Shown here: positions 1 to 6,834 of the stretch, one piece after another | Numbering within the stretch: the stretch's first letter is position 1 | Layout of the letters: each line of letters opens with the position of its first letter | NCBI GenBank assembly: GCA_050122535.1 | Contig: JASFIT010000039.1 | Span: 1 to 18,602, forward strand | Origin: JASFEQ01 sp050122535 | GTDB lineage: Bacteria > Desulfobacterota > DSM-4660 > Desulfatiglandales > HGW-15 | Direction of reading: 5' to 3' | Length of the DNA: 18,602 nucleotides | The notes under the pieces: model-generated | Database searches by the model: none | Seen by the model: only the letters and a program-made list of their open reading frames with translations | What the model was told of the DNA's origin: nothing | Made by a program: the position numbers and the translations under genes

Positions 1-554
1 ATGAGGCGAATGTGCCGCTCACTGTGGATCCCCTTGGAGGATCTTATTATGTGGAATGGCTCACCAATAAACTGGAAGATGAAACGGTCAAGCTTTTGGC
101 AGAGATCGATGAGCAGGGCGGCATGTGGGAATGTCTCAAATCAGGATGGCTTCAGAAACAGTTCGACATATCCACCACAGAGATCCAGAATGAAATAAAC
201 ACCTGCAAAAGGCTTATTGTGGGCGCCAATGCCTTTAAGGGTGATGATGGAGAAATCAGCAAAGCCATTGTGGAAGGAGCTTACAAAGTACCACCAGATG
301 AGAAAAGGTTTGGTGCCATCACCCGCGTGAAGGAGCTGAGGAAGTCACGCGATCAGGAAAGGGTGAAAAAGGCTTTAAAAGCCCTGGTTCAGGCAGTTGG
401 GGAGGATCAGAACATTGTGCGACCCACCATCGAGGCGGCTAAAGTCTATGCCACTTTGGGAGAAATGGTGGGGACAATCCGGATGGCAAAAAAACTTCCG
501 TATGATCCTTACGAGCGTATCCCGACGCCGGAATTTCTGAAGGACATTCTTTAG
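1..554 (+). CDS. B12-dependent acyl-CoA mutase large subunit, C-terminal part (pair A; cut by left edge)
   Basis: This is the 3' end of a methylmalonyl-CoA mutase (MCM) family catalytic subunit. The frame is open from base 3 to the left edge, so the gene starts outside the window; an apparent GTG at 12 is internal. The visible 184 residues begin just before the family signature DPLGGSYYVE, the end of the TIM-barrel domain, and continue through the linker that normally leads to the cobalamin domain. The protein stops there, so the B12 domain is a separate polypeptide, encoded 14 bp downstream. Family enzymes rearrange the carbon skeleton of acyl-CoA esters by adenosylcobalamin radical chemistry. 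The substrate-contact residues lie off the window, so whether this is true MCM or another mutase cannot be told. It is a paralog of the large subunit on the opposite strand at 1884-3566. Confidence 0.9.
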   Translation, partial: EANVPLTVDPLGGSYYVEWLTNKLEDETVKLLAEIDEQGGMWECLKSGWLQKQFDISTTEIQNEINTCKRLIVGANAFKGDDGEISKAIVEGAYKVPPDEKRFGAITRVKELRKSRDQERVKKALKALVQAVGEDQNIVRPTIEAAKVYATLGEMVGTIRMAKKLPYDPYERIPTPEFLKDIL

Positions 555-568
555 AAGAGGATGGAACT

Positions 569-1006
569 ATGGCAGCAGAAGAGAGAAAAATCAGGGTATT
601 GATCGGCAAGGTGGGGTTTGACCCGCATGACAGGGGCATCCTAATCCTTTCTCACGGATTAAGGAATGCTGGAATGGAAGTGATCTTTCTCGGTAAGTTT
701 CAAACGGCAGAGGAAGTGGTTGCCTCTGCCATAGAGGAGCACGCGGACGTCATCGCGCTGAGTGATCATTGCGGTGTCATGCGACTCATAGCAAAGGATG
801 TGACAGATCTTTTAAAGGAGGATAAGGCAACGGACATCTGTGTTGTGGCCGGTGGCATTATTCCGGAGGAGGACATCCCATTACTTGAGGAGATGGGCGT
901 GACTGGGAATTACGGCATGGGGACGCCGATGGAGGAGATCGTTAAACACATTGTTGAGAGGGTCAATGATAGAGAGGAGAAATTAAGGCTCAAGGCGGCT
1001 TATTGA
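569..1006 (+). CDS. Cobalamin-binding small subunit of acyl-CoA mutase (pair A)
   Basis: A stand-alone 145-residue B12-binding protein, the partner of the large subunit ending 14 bp upstream. The lower-ligand motif DxHxxG is seen as D18-P-H20-D-R-G23, with the supporting lysine at K14, so base-off/His-on cobalamin binding is expected. The GG motif is at 95-96. The usual SxL motif reads S65-D-H67, a deviation: His replaces Leu. Length and fold order match the C-terminal domain of MCM or the small subunits of isobutyryl-CoA and 2-hydroxyisobutyryl-CoA mutases. The start ATG is preceded by a GAGG ribosome site about 9 nt away. The close spacing indicates co-transcription and a heterodimeric or heterotetrameric enzyme. 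The last ~15 residues are charged. Substrate is unknown. Confidence 0.9.
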   Translation: MAAEERKIRVLIGKVGFDPHDRGILILSHGLRNAGMEVIFLGKFQTAEEVVASAIEEHADVIALSDHCGVMRLIAKDVTDLLKEDKATDICVVAGGIIPEEDIPLLEEMGVTGNYGMGTPMEEIVKHIVERVNDREEKLRLKAAY

Positions 1007-1025
1007 GAGCGGGAAAAGACACAAA

Positions 1026-1260
1026 ACATTCAGGTGGGGCACATCTTGAGGGGATGTTGCCCAAACCCAATTGTGGATAAAGTAGAGCCTTATCAGGATA
1101 AACACTTTTGCTGGATTCCCGCTTTCGCGGGAATGACCGGTGGATTACCGCCGTAATGACGCGGTGTCATCCTCGCGCAGGCGGGGATCCAATAGACATG
1201 CTAAATCGCTCAAACCGAGGCTTTTGTTATAGCCGGTTTGGGCAACAGCCCGTTGAATGT
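1026..1260. repeat. Nested palindromic element with three REP-like units
   Basis: This 281-bp gap between the two convergent mutase pairs holds no gene. Outer arms GTTGCCCAAACC (1056-1067) and its complement (1235-1246) extend to about 17 bp with one mismatch (1051-1067 / 1235-1251), and a further 7-bp ACATTCA / TGAATGT pair sits outside at 1026-1032 / 1254-1260. Inside are REP-like units of the form TGGATTCCCGC...GGAATGAC: one plus copy at 1111-1140 containing the perfect hairpin ATTCCCGC-TTTC-GCGGGAAT (1115-1134), a shortened copy at 1141-1160, and an inverted copy at 1163-1193. It could serve both strands as a transcript end, but no T-run follows a stem. It resembles a REP cluster or non-autonomous element. 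Confidence 0.7.
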
Positions 1261-1287
1261 TAAATTTCAGAAACAAAAACTTAATCT

Positions 1288-1677
1288 CTAAGATGTGAGC
1301 CCAGACACGAATTGGATGATCTCTTTCAAGGGGGTTCCTGGACCAAAGACCTCTTTGATGCCTGCTTTTTTGAGTTTCAGAATATCGTCAGGGGGTATGG
1401 TGCCTCCGAGAAGCACCATCTTCTCTTCTACACCTTTTTCCCTGAGGGCAGTAACCACCTCTGGGGCTAATATCATGTGGTTTCCGGAGAGTGTGCTAAG
1501 CCCTATGACATCGGCGTCTTCTTGTATGGCCGTTTCAACGATATTCTGAGGCATTTGATTCCCGATATAAATCACTTCCATACCAGCATCGCGCAGGGCA
1601 CGCGCCACCACAATACTCCCCCTCCAATGGGCATCCATACCAAGACGAGCAATTAGAATTCTGATGCGTTTTTTCAT
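1288..1677 (-). CDS. Cobalamin-binding small subunit of acyl-CoA mutase (pair B)
   Basis: A stand-alone 129-residue B12-binding domain. All three family motifs are present: D15-A-H17-W-R-G20 (DxHxxG, His as lower cobalt ligand), SxL in GLSTLSGNH, and GG in LLGGTIPP. The residue equivalent to the MCM lysine just before the motif (Lys604 in Propionibacterium MCM) is Arg11, and Trp18 replaces the common Asp. It lies 206 bp downstream of the pair B large subunit on the same strand, so it is the likely partner, although the gap is unusually long and holds an inverted repeat. The ATG has a modest AAGG site about 9 nt upstream. It could also serve as a shared B12 carrier for another mutase. Confidence 0.9.
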   Translation of the reverse strand: MKKRIRILIARLGMDAHWRGSIVVARALRDAGMEVIYIGNQMPQNIVETAIQEDADVIGLSTLSGNHMILAPEVVTALREKGVEEKMVLLGGTIPPDDILKLKKAGIKEVFGPGTPLKEIIQFVSGLTS

Positions 1678-1730
1678 AGTGACTTACCTTATTCTGTAAT
1701 TAAAAAGACAGGGTAAAGATTCCACCTTAA

Positions 1731-1818
1731 TTGGAGTATTGGAGTACTGGAATGCTTAATTCGAATCAACAGGAAAAACCATTACTCCACTGCTCCATCA
1801 CTCCAACACTCCATCTGG
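1731..1818. repeat. Octamer tandem array forming an inverted repeat
   Basis: The left arm has 8-bp units TTGGAGTA, TTGGAGTA, CTGGAATG (1731-1754). The right arm has TTACTCCA, CTGCTCCA, TCACTCCA, ACACTCCA (1782-1813), the complement of the same pattern. Together they can fold into a long imperfect hairpin. It sits in the 206-bp spacer between the pair B large subunit stop and the small subunit start, so in the transcript it would lie between two cistrons whose products should be made in matched amounts. Confidence 0.75.
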
Positions 1819-1883
1819 ATGGCGCATAGCAACTATAAGCGCACCTCGTTTTAGCGAGCTGAAGAATCCCCAGATCATCAATC

Positions 1884-3566
1884 TTAGAAAAGCGGGGGAT
1901 CCCACGTCCCATAACTTTTTTTCAAAGTCTGAGATACCTCCCCCTCTGTTAAATGGGCCTTTACCGAATCAACGATGACTTCCATTAAGTTTCCATCCTC
2001 GTGGCAACACCGGGCGATCGCCTCGAGAGCACGCTCTGCCTCCAGAGCGCTCCGCTCTTTCTTGATCCTTTCTATCTTGTCTTGCTGAATCTTCAGAGTT
2101 TCTGGAACCTGGAAGAGCTCTATAGGAAGTTTTTCATCCTCTATCTGATAGCAATTCATCCCCACAATCGGCATTTCTCCAGACTCAATGGCCTTTTGGT
2201 ATTCGTAAGCGGAATCTGAAATCTCTCGGTGTATCCACCCCGTTTCTACGGCCTTTACAATCCCTCCCATTTGATCAATTCGTTCCAAAAGGGCGGCGAT
2301 CCTCTCCTCAAGTTGGTTGGTCAAAGACTCTACAAAATAGGATCCTCCAAGAGGATCTATGGTGTGGGTCACTCGGGTCTCAAGCTGTAAGATCTGCTGT
2401 GTCCTGAGGGCGGTAAGGGAAGAAAGCTCAGTGGGCGTACAGAGCGCTTCATCATAGGCATCCACATGGACGGATTGTGCTCCTCCCAGTGCAGCCGACA
2501 GAGCCTGATAGCCAGCTCGAGCGATGTTGTTCAAGGGCTGCTGTGCAGTCAGGGAAACGCCGGAGGTCTGGACATGGAATCTCAGGGAGAGAGAGCGTGG
2601 GTTTTTTGCCTTGAACCGTTTTTTCATCAATCTGGCCCACAATCTTCTGGCGGCCCTGTACTTGGCGATCTCCTCAAAGAAGTCGCTGTGAGCAGAGAAA
2701 AAAAAGCTGAGCCTTGGGGCGAAGCTGTCCACCTGGAGACCGCGCCTTATAAGTTCCTCTGAACACCCTACAGCATTAGCGATCACAAAGGCCACTTCCT
2801 GAACAGCATTACACCCTGCCTCCCGATAATTGTAACCGGCGAAGCTTATGGGATTCCACCTATGAGCATACTTTGCACAATATTCAATAGCGTCGCAACT
2901 CAGCTTGAAGGAGAATTTTGGCGGTAAGACCTCCGGGGCAATGCAGATGGTTGTCTCCATCAAGAAATCATTCTGATTCGTACCCATGAGTGTCTCCAGA
3001 GGTATGCCACGAGCCAGTGCGTTCGCAAAATACATGGATTGAACGGAGATGTTGCAAATGGGGTGAGATGTGACCAAAGAACTACTAATCTTGTCGATCG
3101 GTATGCCTTCGAACAAAATACGCATGTCCTCCAAAGTGTCGACGGCTACTCCGCCCCGACCCACATCGGCGTAGGCATTTGGATCCGTGGAATCATATCC
3201 CCGGAGGGTTGGATAATCAAAAACGGCGTTTATGCCGGTGGCCCCTTGGTCAAGAAGAAACTTGTATCTTTTGTTGGTCTGTTCGGGCGGTCCAAAGCCG
3301 GCCAATTGCCGAAGGGTCCAGGTTCGCCCCCGATACATGGTCGGATGGATGCCTCGCACATAAGGCTCATCCCCCGGGAAACCTAAATCCTTAAGATAGT
3401 CCATATGGGAAATGTCTTCCGGGGTATACAAAGGCTTAATGGGCAACCCGGAGAGGCTATTGAATCCCTTCTTTTCACCCTTTTCAGCCGGGCCAATCTT
3501 ATTCTGCCAGTCCTCTGTTTTTTGACTGATCTTCTCAATGGCCCGGCTGTTCCATAGTTTTGACAT
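1884..3566 (-). CDS. B12-dependent acyl-CoA mutase large (catalytic) subunit, atypical active site (pair B)
   Basis: A complete 560-residue catalytic subunit of the MCM family, without a fused B12 domain. Seen: N-terminal PLYTPEDI and the substrate-tunnel strand H74-PTMY78 followed by GRTWTLRQLAGFG; GYDS; GTNQND at 195-200; FAPRLSFFF at 282-290; HVQTSG; and DPLGGSYFVE at 404-413. Tyr78 matches Tyr89 of Propionibacterium MCM. The MCM arginine that grips the substrate carboxylate (Arg207, in a VRNTY context) has no counterpart: the segment here reads ETTICIAPE (204-212). The MCM radical-stabilising His244 (GYHMQEAG) is Asn246 (GYNYREAG). Strict methylmalonyl-CoA specificity is therefore unlikely. 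Candidates from known relatives include hydroxyacyl-, isobutyryl-, alkyl- or arylsuccinyl/malonyl-CoA mutases; none can be chosen. The ATG is preceded by a strong GAGGAGG site. No MeaB-type chaperone gene is in view. Confidence 0.92.
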   Translation of the reverse strand: MSKLWNSRAIEKISQKTEDWQNKIGPAEKGEKKGFNSLSGLPIKPLYTPEDISHMDYLKDLGFPGDEPYVRGIHPTMYRGRTWTLRQLAGFGPPEQTNKRYKFLLDQGATGINAVFDYPTLRGYDSTDPNAYADVGRGGVAVDTLEDMRILFEGIPIDKISSSLVTSHPICNISVQSMYFANALARGIPLETLMGTNQNDFLMETTICIAPEVLPPKFSFKLSCDAIEYCAKYAHRWNPISFAGYNYREAGCNAVQEVAFVIANAVGCSEELIRRGLQVDSFAPRLSFFFSAHSDFFEEIAKYRAARRLWARLMKKRFKAKNPRSLSLRFHVQTSGVSLTAQQPLNNIARAGYQALSAALGGAQSVHVDAYDEALCTPTELSSLTALRTQQILQLETRVTHTIDPLGGSYFVESLTNQLEERIAALLERIDQMGGIVKAVETGWIHREISDSAYEYQKAIESGEMPIVGMNCYQIEDEKLPIELFQVPETLKIQQDKIERIKKERSALEAERALEAIARCCHEDGNLMEVIVDSVKAHLTEGEVSQTLKKSYGTWDPPLF

Positions 3567-3878
3567 CCTCTTCCTCCTCTACCATTTTTGGGGGATCAAC
3601 AGTGACCCCTCAAGCAAATCTCCTTCCGAAAAGATATGATTCAGGATTTTTGAACTATATCTAAGAATCGCCGCCAGTGCCGTCATTGCTCGCCCTGTTA
3701 AATAAGGGACTCATGAACAGTTTCACAACCTCAACTTACATATCGGATAGTCCCCATCCTGCGGATGAACAGTTTTGAATGCATTTAACAGGGCGAGTCA
3801 CTGACGCCTAGTCAGGGGCGAAGCAATCTCCGTGGCGAAGGGTTTGCTTCGTCGCGCTGCTCCTCGCAATGACAATCT
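3567..3878. other. Intergenic region with inverted repeats, no gene seen
   Basis: A 312-bp spacer upstream of the pair B large subunit. A perfect 15-bp inverted repeat, CTCGCCCTGTTAAAT (3689-3703) and its complement (3783-3797), encloses 79 bp that contain a direct repeat ATGAACAGTTT (3713-3723 and 3765-3775). To its right, 3815-3875 carries a dispersed-repeat-like segment with CGAAGCAA (3819-3826) inverted against TTGCTTCG (3844-3851) and ending in TCGCAATGACA. The minus-strand promoter of the mutase should lie in 3567-3690, but I could not pick a convincing -35/-10 pair. Confidence 0.6.
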
Positions 3879-4088
3879 TCAAATCTCTTGCAGGATTCTT
3901 AGAATCTCTGCATCCAGTTCATCATTATCAAAAGAGAATGAAACGGTTCCATGGTCGATATCAAATGTTGTGAGATTGCAGTCGTAATCAGCTGCCACCT
4001 CTTGCAATAGTTTTCTGAACTTGACCACATCAGGGTGATCTAAGCTGTCCACATCCTCTGAATATAGATCCACTTCAATGATTCCCAT
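3879..4088 (-). CDS. Small acidic hypothetical protein (69 aa)
   Basis: I do not recognise this protein. It is 69 residues, rich in Asp and Glu, without signal peptide, membrane segment or cysteine pair (one Cys). The pattern suggests a compact alpha/beta fold: an MGIIEVDLYSE strand, a helix VVKFRKLLQEVAADY, two strands NLTTFDIDHGTVSFSF, and a closing helix ELDAEILRILQEI. The clean alternation of hydrophobic residues and an AAGG about 10 nt before the ATG argue for real coding. It stands alone between two repeat-rich spacers, 376 bp upstream of the MFS gene end, so context gives no function. Confidence 0.6.
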   Translation of the reverse strand: MGIIEVDLYSEDVDSLDHPDVVKFRKLLQEVAADYDCNLTTFDIDHGTVSFSFDNDELDAEILRILQEI

Positions 4089-4464
4089 GAGCTTGGCCTT
4101 GCCGCCTTATCGAATCATGCCAGAATGCCCCGCTCTTCAGAATGGGGATGAATGGCATCCTTTTAATCCTCCACCATCGGAAGCTGTGTCACAATTCGTC
4201 ATCCCGGCCAAATCCCGCAGAGCGGGATGCGAGCCGGTATCCAGAATGATTTGGTTTTTCCTGATCTTCCTGGATTCCGGGTCTCGCCCGACAACATTGT
4301 GCTCGCCCGGAATGACAGCTCTGTTAGATTACGACCCAGCCTGTCGAGGGAGAGGAGATGTTTTATCGAAAAGCTAGATTCCCTTCCCTTTAGGGCGGGG
4401 TGCTACAATATCTGTAATGGCTTGAACGCAAAATGTGTGCAAGAAATACGGTGCGCCCCTAAAA
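4089..4464. other. Intergenic region with inverted REP-like pair, no gene seen
   Basis: This 376-bp spacer has plus-strand open frames over 4078-4481, but their sequence is mostly repeat and does not look like protein. A minus-oriented unit (4198-4244, containing the stem AATCCCGC-AGA-GCGGGAT) and a plus-oriented unit (4270-4317, CTGGATTCCGGG to CGGAATGAC) face away from each other. They belong to the same TGGATTCC...GGAATGAC family as the units at 1111-1193. The remainder shows nothing I can name. Confidence 0.6.
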
Positions 4465-5655
4465 TCAGATCTCGAGTGTAACCTGTTCTGGTGAGGCCCT
4501 GTGCATCGCGACGAAAATAAACGAGCCAGTTAACAGAATAAGGGCCCCTATAATAAAGACCATACTAGAGGACCAGAGGTCAATGATAACTCCCGCAAGC
4601 AATGGGCCGATCAGCATACCCAGACTGTGGGACATGGCGAGCAGGCCCATGATGGAGCCCATTGCCTCCACTCTCCTGCCCTCAATCACACCCAAGGCCA
4701 TGAGGGCAGGAAAGGCGATGCCTCCGGCCAGACCATAAAGCCCGCTGGCCAGAAAGAGCTGTCCAAAGGAACTGGCGACTTGCAAAAGAAGAAGGGACAG
4801 AGCGCCCAAGATCCCTCCGAGTGCAATTAGCAGTTTCTTGTTGGATCTGTCCGCAAGAAATCCCATGGGCGTTTGAAAAACAGCGCTCGTCAGGACGTTT
4901 ATCATGACGACGAATCCTATGGCAGAACTGCTTAAATGGAGTCGGGTGCTGGCTAGCAGGGGGAGAAATCCCCATGTGAATCCTATGCCGGTCGTAAAGC
5001 AAAGACGGAAGGTAAAAAGAGAAAAAATGGCTGGTTCCTTAATAAGATGGAGATAGCGGATTGGTTTTTTGGGAGTAGAAGCCTGGCCTCCGTTATGGCC
5101 CTTTTCAGAGGGAAGCAATAAAAGGCAGAGGGCAAAACCCAGAAAGGTAAAGGCTCCCATGGTAAGAAAAGAAAACTGGATATTCAATAAATCCTTCACC
5201 ACACCGCCCAGTATGGGCCCGAAACTCAGACCCCCATAGAGGGATATGTTAAAGAGGCCCATGGTGAATCCCTCTCTGTTCTTTGGTGTAATCGTGCCCA
5301 CATAGGCCTGGGCAACAGGAAAGATCATGGCCGATGCAAACCCCTGGCCCAATCTAATGAGAATAAGCGCATGAACACTTGATGAGACCAAGTAGAGAAG
5401 GGAGACAAGGAAATAGAGAAACATGCCGAGGGTGAGAAGAGGCTTTTTCCCTTTTATGTCGGATAGTTTGCCGAAGTATGGAACGAAAAGGGTCCTGGTG
5501 AAGGAAAAGGCGCCGAAAATCAGGCCCACCTGAAAGGCGCCAGCCCCTAACTCGTGCGCATACACCGGTAATAGGGGTGCAACAATGCCCACGCCCATGA
5601 TGGTGACAAAAACAGCGAGGAAAAGGGTTATGAATATTTTTAGATTTAGAACCAT
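4465..5655 (-). CDS. Major facilitator superfamily transporter (12 TM)
   Basis: A 396-residue MFS protein of the DHA1-like drug/metabolite antiporter type. About 12 hydrophobic segments are visible in two halves separated by a hydrophilic loop near SEKGHNGGQASTPKKP. MFS motif A is clear in the first half as G62-KLSDIKGKK71, and a degenerate second copy, GFLADRSNKK, occurs in the second half. The frame is open upstream to 5808, but the extra 51 residues are polar, Cys-rich and unlike an MFS N-terminus, so ATG 5655 (MVLNLKIFITLFL) is chosen; no strong ribosome site is seen there. Substrate cannot be inferred. It is divergent from glyQ and unrelated in function. Confidence 0.88.
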   Translation of the reverse strand: MVLNLKIFITLFLAVFVTIMGVGIVAPLLPVYAHELGAGAFQVGLIFGAFSFTRTLFVPYFGKLSDIKGKKPLLTLGMFLYFLVSLLYLVSSSVHALILIRLGQGFASAMIFPVAQAYVGTITPKNREGFTMGLFNISLYGGLSFGPILGGVVKDLLNIQFSFLTMGAFTFLGFALCLLLLPSEKGHNGGQASTPKKPIRYLHLIKEPAIFSLFTFRLCFTTGIGFTWGFLPLLASTRLHLSSSAIGFVVMINVLTSAVFQTPMGFLADRSNKKLLIALGGILGALSLLLLQVASSFGQLFLASGLYGLAGGIAFPALMALGVIEGRRVEAMGSIMGLLAMSHSLGMLIGPLLAGVIIDLWSSSMVFIIGALILLTGSFIFVAMHRASPEQVTLEI

Positions 5656-5828
5656 TTTAGAATAGGTACTAAAGGGGCAAGTAAAGAGTCTAGCAGTATA
5701 GGAATTTTCTATGGGGCAATGCAAGATTTTTGGGGTCATAGCGAGACAGGCGATCCAGAAAAGCGAGTAGACCCCAATATGTATGTTTCTTGACATCACC
5801 CATTTCAAGTGATAATTCGCATACTACG

Positions 5829-5904
5829 CCCCCTCCCTATCCTCCCCCTCGCCTTCGGCTCGTAGTCCTACGGCTCGGAGAGAGGGGGAGGGTTAGGGTG
5901 GGGG
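5829..5904. repeat. Long C-rich/G-rich inverted repeat upstream of glyQ
   Basis: In the 294-bp gap between the MFS gene and glyQ, a left arm rich in CCCCCTCCCTA (5829-5850) pairs imperfectly with a right arm GAGGGGGAGGGTTAGGG (5882-5904). The loop of about 31 bp carries a direct repeat CGGCTCG. The folded stem would be very stable. It ends 45-58 bp before the glyQ start, so it would sit in or near the glyQ leader. It may be a dispersed repeat rather than a dedicated regulator. Confidence 0.7.
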
Positions 5905-5961
5905 TGAAATTTCCAACTTACTGGATCATATTTTTCGAATCGCAGGAATATGGGGGCATCA

Positions 5962-6834
5962 ATGACATTTCAAGAATTGATCCTGTCTCTAGAGAGATTC
6001 TGGGCGGAGAGGGGCTGTGTCATTCAACAGCCCTACGACCTGGAAGTGGGGGCAGGCACCTTTAATCCCGCCACCCTATTGAGGTGCCTCGGACCAGAGC
6101 CGTGGTCAGTCGCCTACGTGGAACCCTCCAGGCGCCCTACCGACGGTAGATATGGGGAGAATCCCAACCGATTGGGACACTATTATCAGTACCAGGTCAT
6201 CCTAAAACCCTCACCCATAGATGTCCAAGAGATCTACCTGGACAGCTTAAAGGCCCTCGGGATTGACCCACTAGACCATGATATCCGTTTTGTAGAGGAT
6301 GATTGGGAGTCCCCGACGCTTGGTGCCTCAGGCCTAGGCTGGGAGGTCTGGCTGGACGGCATGGAAATCACGCAGTTCACCTATTTTCAACTGGCCGGAA
6401 GCATTAGACTCGATCCCATTTCGGTCGAACTCACCTACGGTTTAGAAAGAATTGCCATGTATCTCCAGGAAAAGGAGAGTGTCTATGACCTCATGTGGAA
6501 CGACAGGGTCACTTACGGGGACGTCCATAAGAAGGGGGAATGGGAGCTTTCCGTGTATTGCTTTGAGCTGGCCGATGTGGAAATGCTTGTGAAGATGTTC
6601 GATTTATGTGAAGGAGAATCCAAGAGGATAAGCAAAGAGGGGCTTGTCTTGCCTGCCTACGATTATTGCCTCAAATGCTCTCACATCTTTAATGTCCTTG
6701 ATGCGAGAGGGGCAATCAGCGTGGCTGAGAGGACAAAGTATATAGAGCGTATCAGGAACCTGGCTCGCACAGCCTCCAAGAACTATCTTAGTCAGAGAGA
6801 AGAGATGGGATATCCGCTATTGATTGATGATTGA
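5962..6834 (+). CDS. glyQ: Glycyl-tRNA synthetase alpha subunit
   Basis: Catalytic subunit of the bacterial alpha2beta2 glycyl-tRNA synthetase, which charges tRNA-Gly with glycine in the cytoplasm. The class II core is plain: QQPYDLEVGAGT near the N-terminus, PSRRPTDGRYGENPNRL, HYYQYQVILKPSP, RFVEDDWESPTLGA, GLGWEVWLDGMEITQFTYFQ, and ELTYGLERIAMY (motif 3 region), with DARGAISVAER toward the end. At about 290 residues it matches the usual ~300. Two ATGs are possible: 5950, whose AGGA lies only 2 nt away, and 5962, with a G-run 5 nt upstream; 5962 also fits the family N-terminus (TFQELILSLERFW). The last codons and stop lie inside a heptamer repeat array. glyS follows after 56 bp. Confidence 0.97.
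   Translation: MTFQELILSLERFWAERGCVIQQPYDLEVGAGTFNPATLLRCLGPEPWSVAYVEPSRRPTDGRYGENPNRLGHYYQYQVILKPSPIDVQEIYLDSLKALGIDPLDHDIRFVEDDWESPTLGASGLGWEVWLDGMEITQFTYFQLAGSIRLDPISVELTYGLERIAMYLQEKESVYDLMWNDRVTYGDVHKKGEWELSVYCFELADVEMLVKMFDLCEGESKRISKEGLVLPAYDYCLKCSHIFNVLDARGAISVAERTKYIERIRNLARTASKNYLSQREEMGYPLLIDD

Noticed and set aside
1007..1287. Cobalamin riboswitch near the B12 mutases
   Set aside because: I looked for a B12-box (GCCACTG-like) leader on both strands and saw none; the structure present is repeat-derived and lies downstream of both pairs.
4078..4481. Plus-strand open frames of 99 and 84 codons
   Set aside because: They run through REP-like repeat sequence and translate to low-complexity, Arg/Ser/Pro-rich strings without protein character.
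5656..5808. N-terminal extension of the MFS transporter frame
   Set aside because: The 51 extra residues do not resemble an MFS N-terminus; ATG 5655 gives the normal start just before TM1.
5809..5961. T-box leader upstream of glyQ
   Set aside because: There is no T-box consensus (AANNNUGGGUGGNACC-like) or terminator with U-run; only a C-rich/G-rich hairpin is present.
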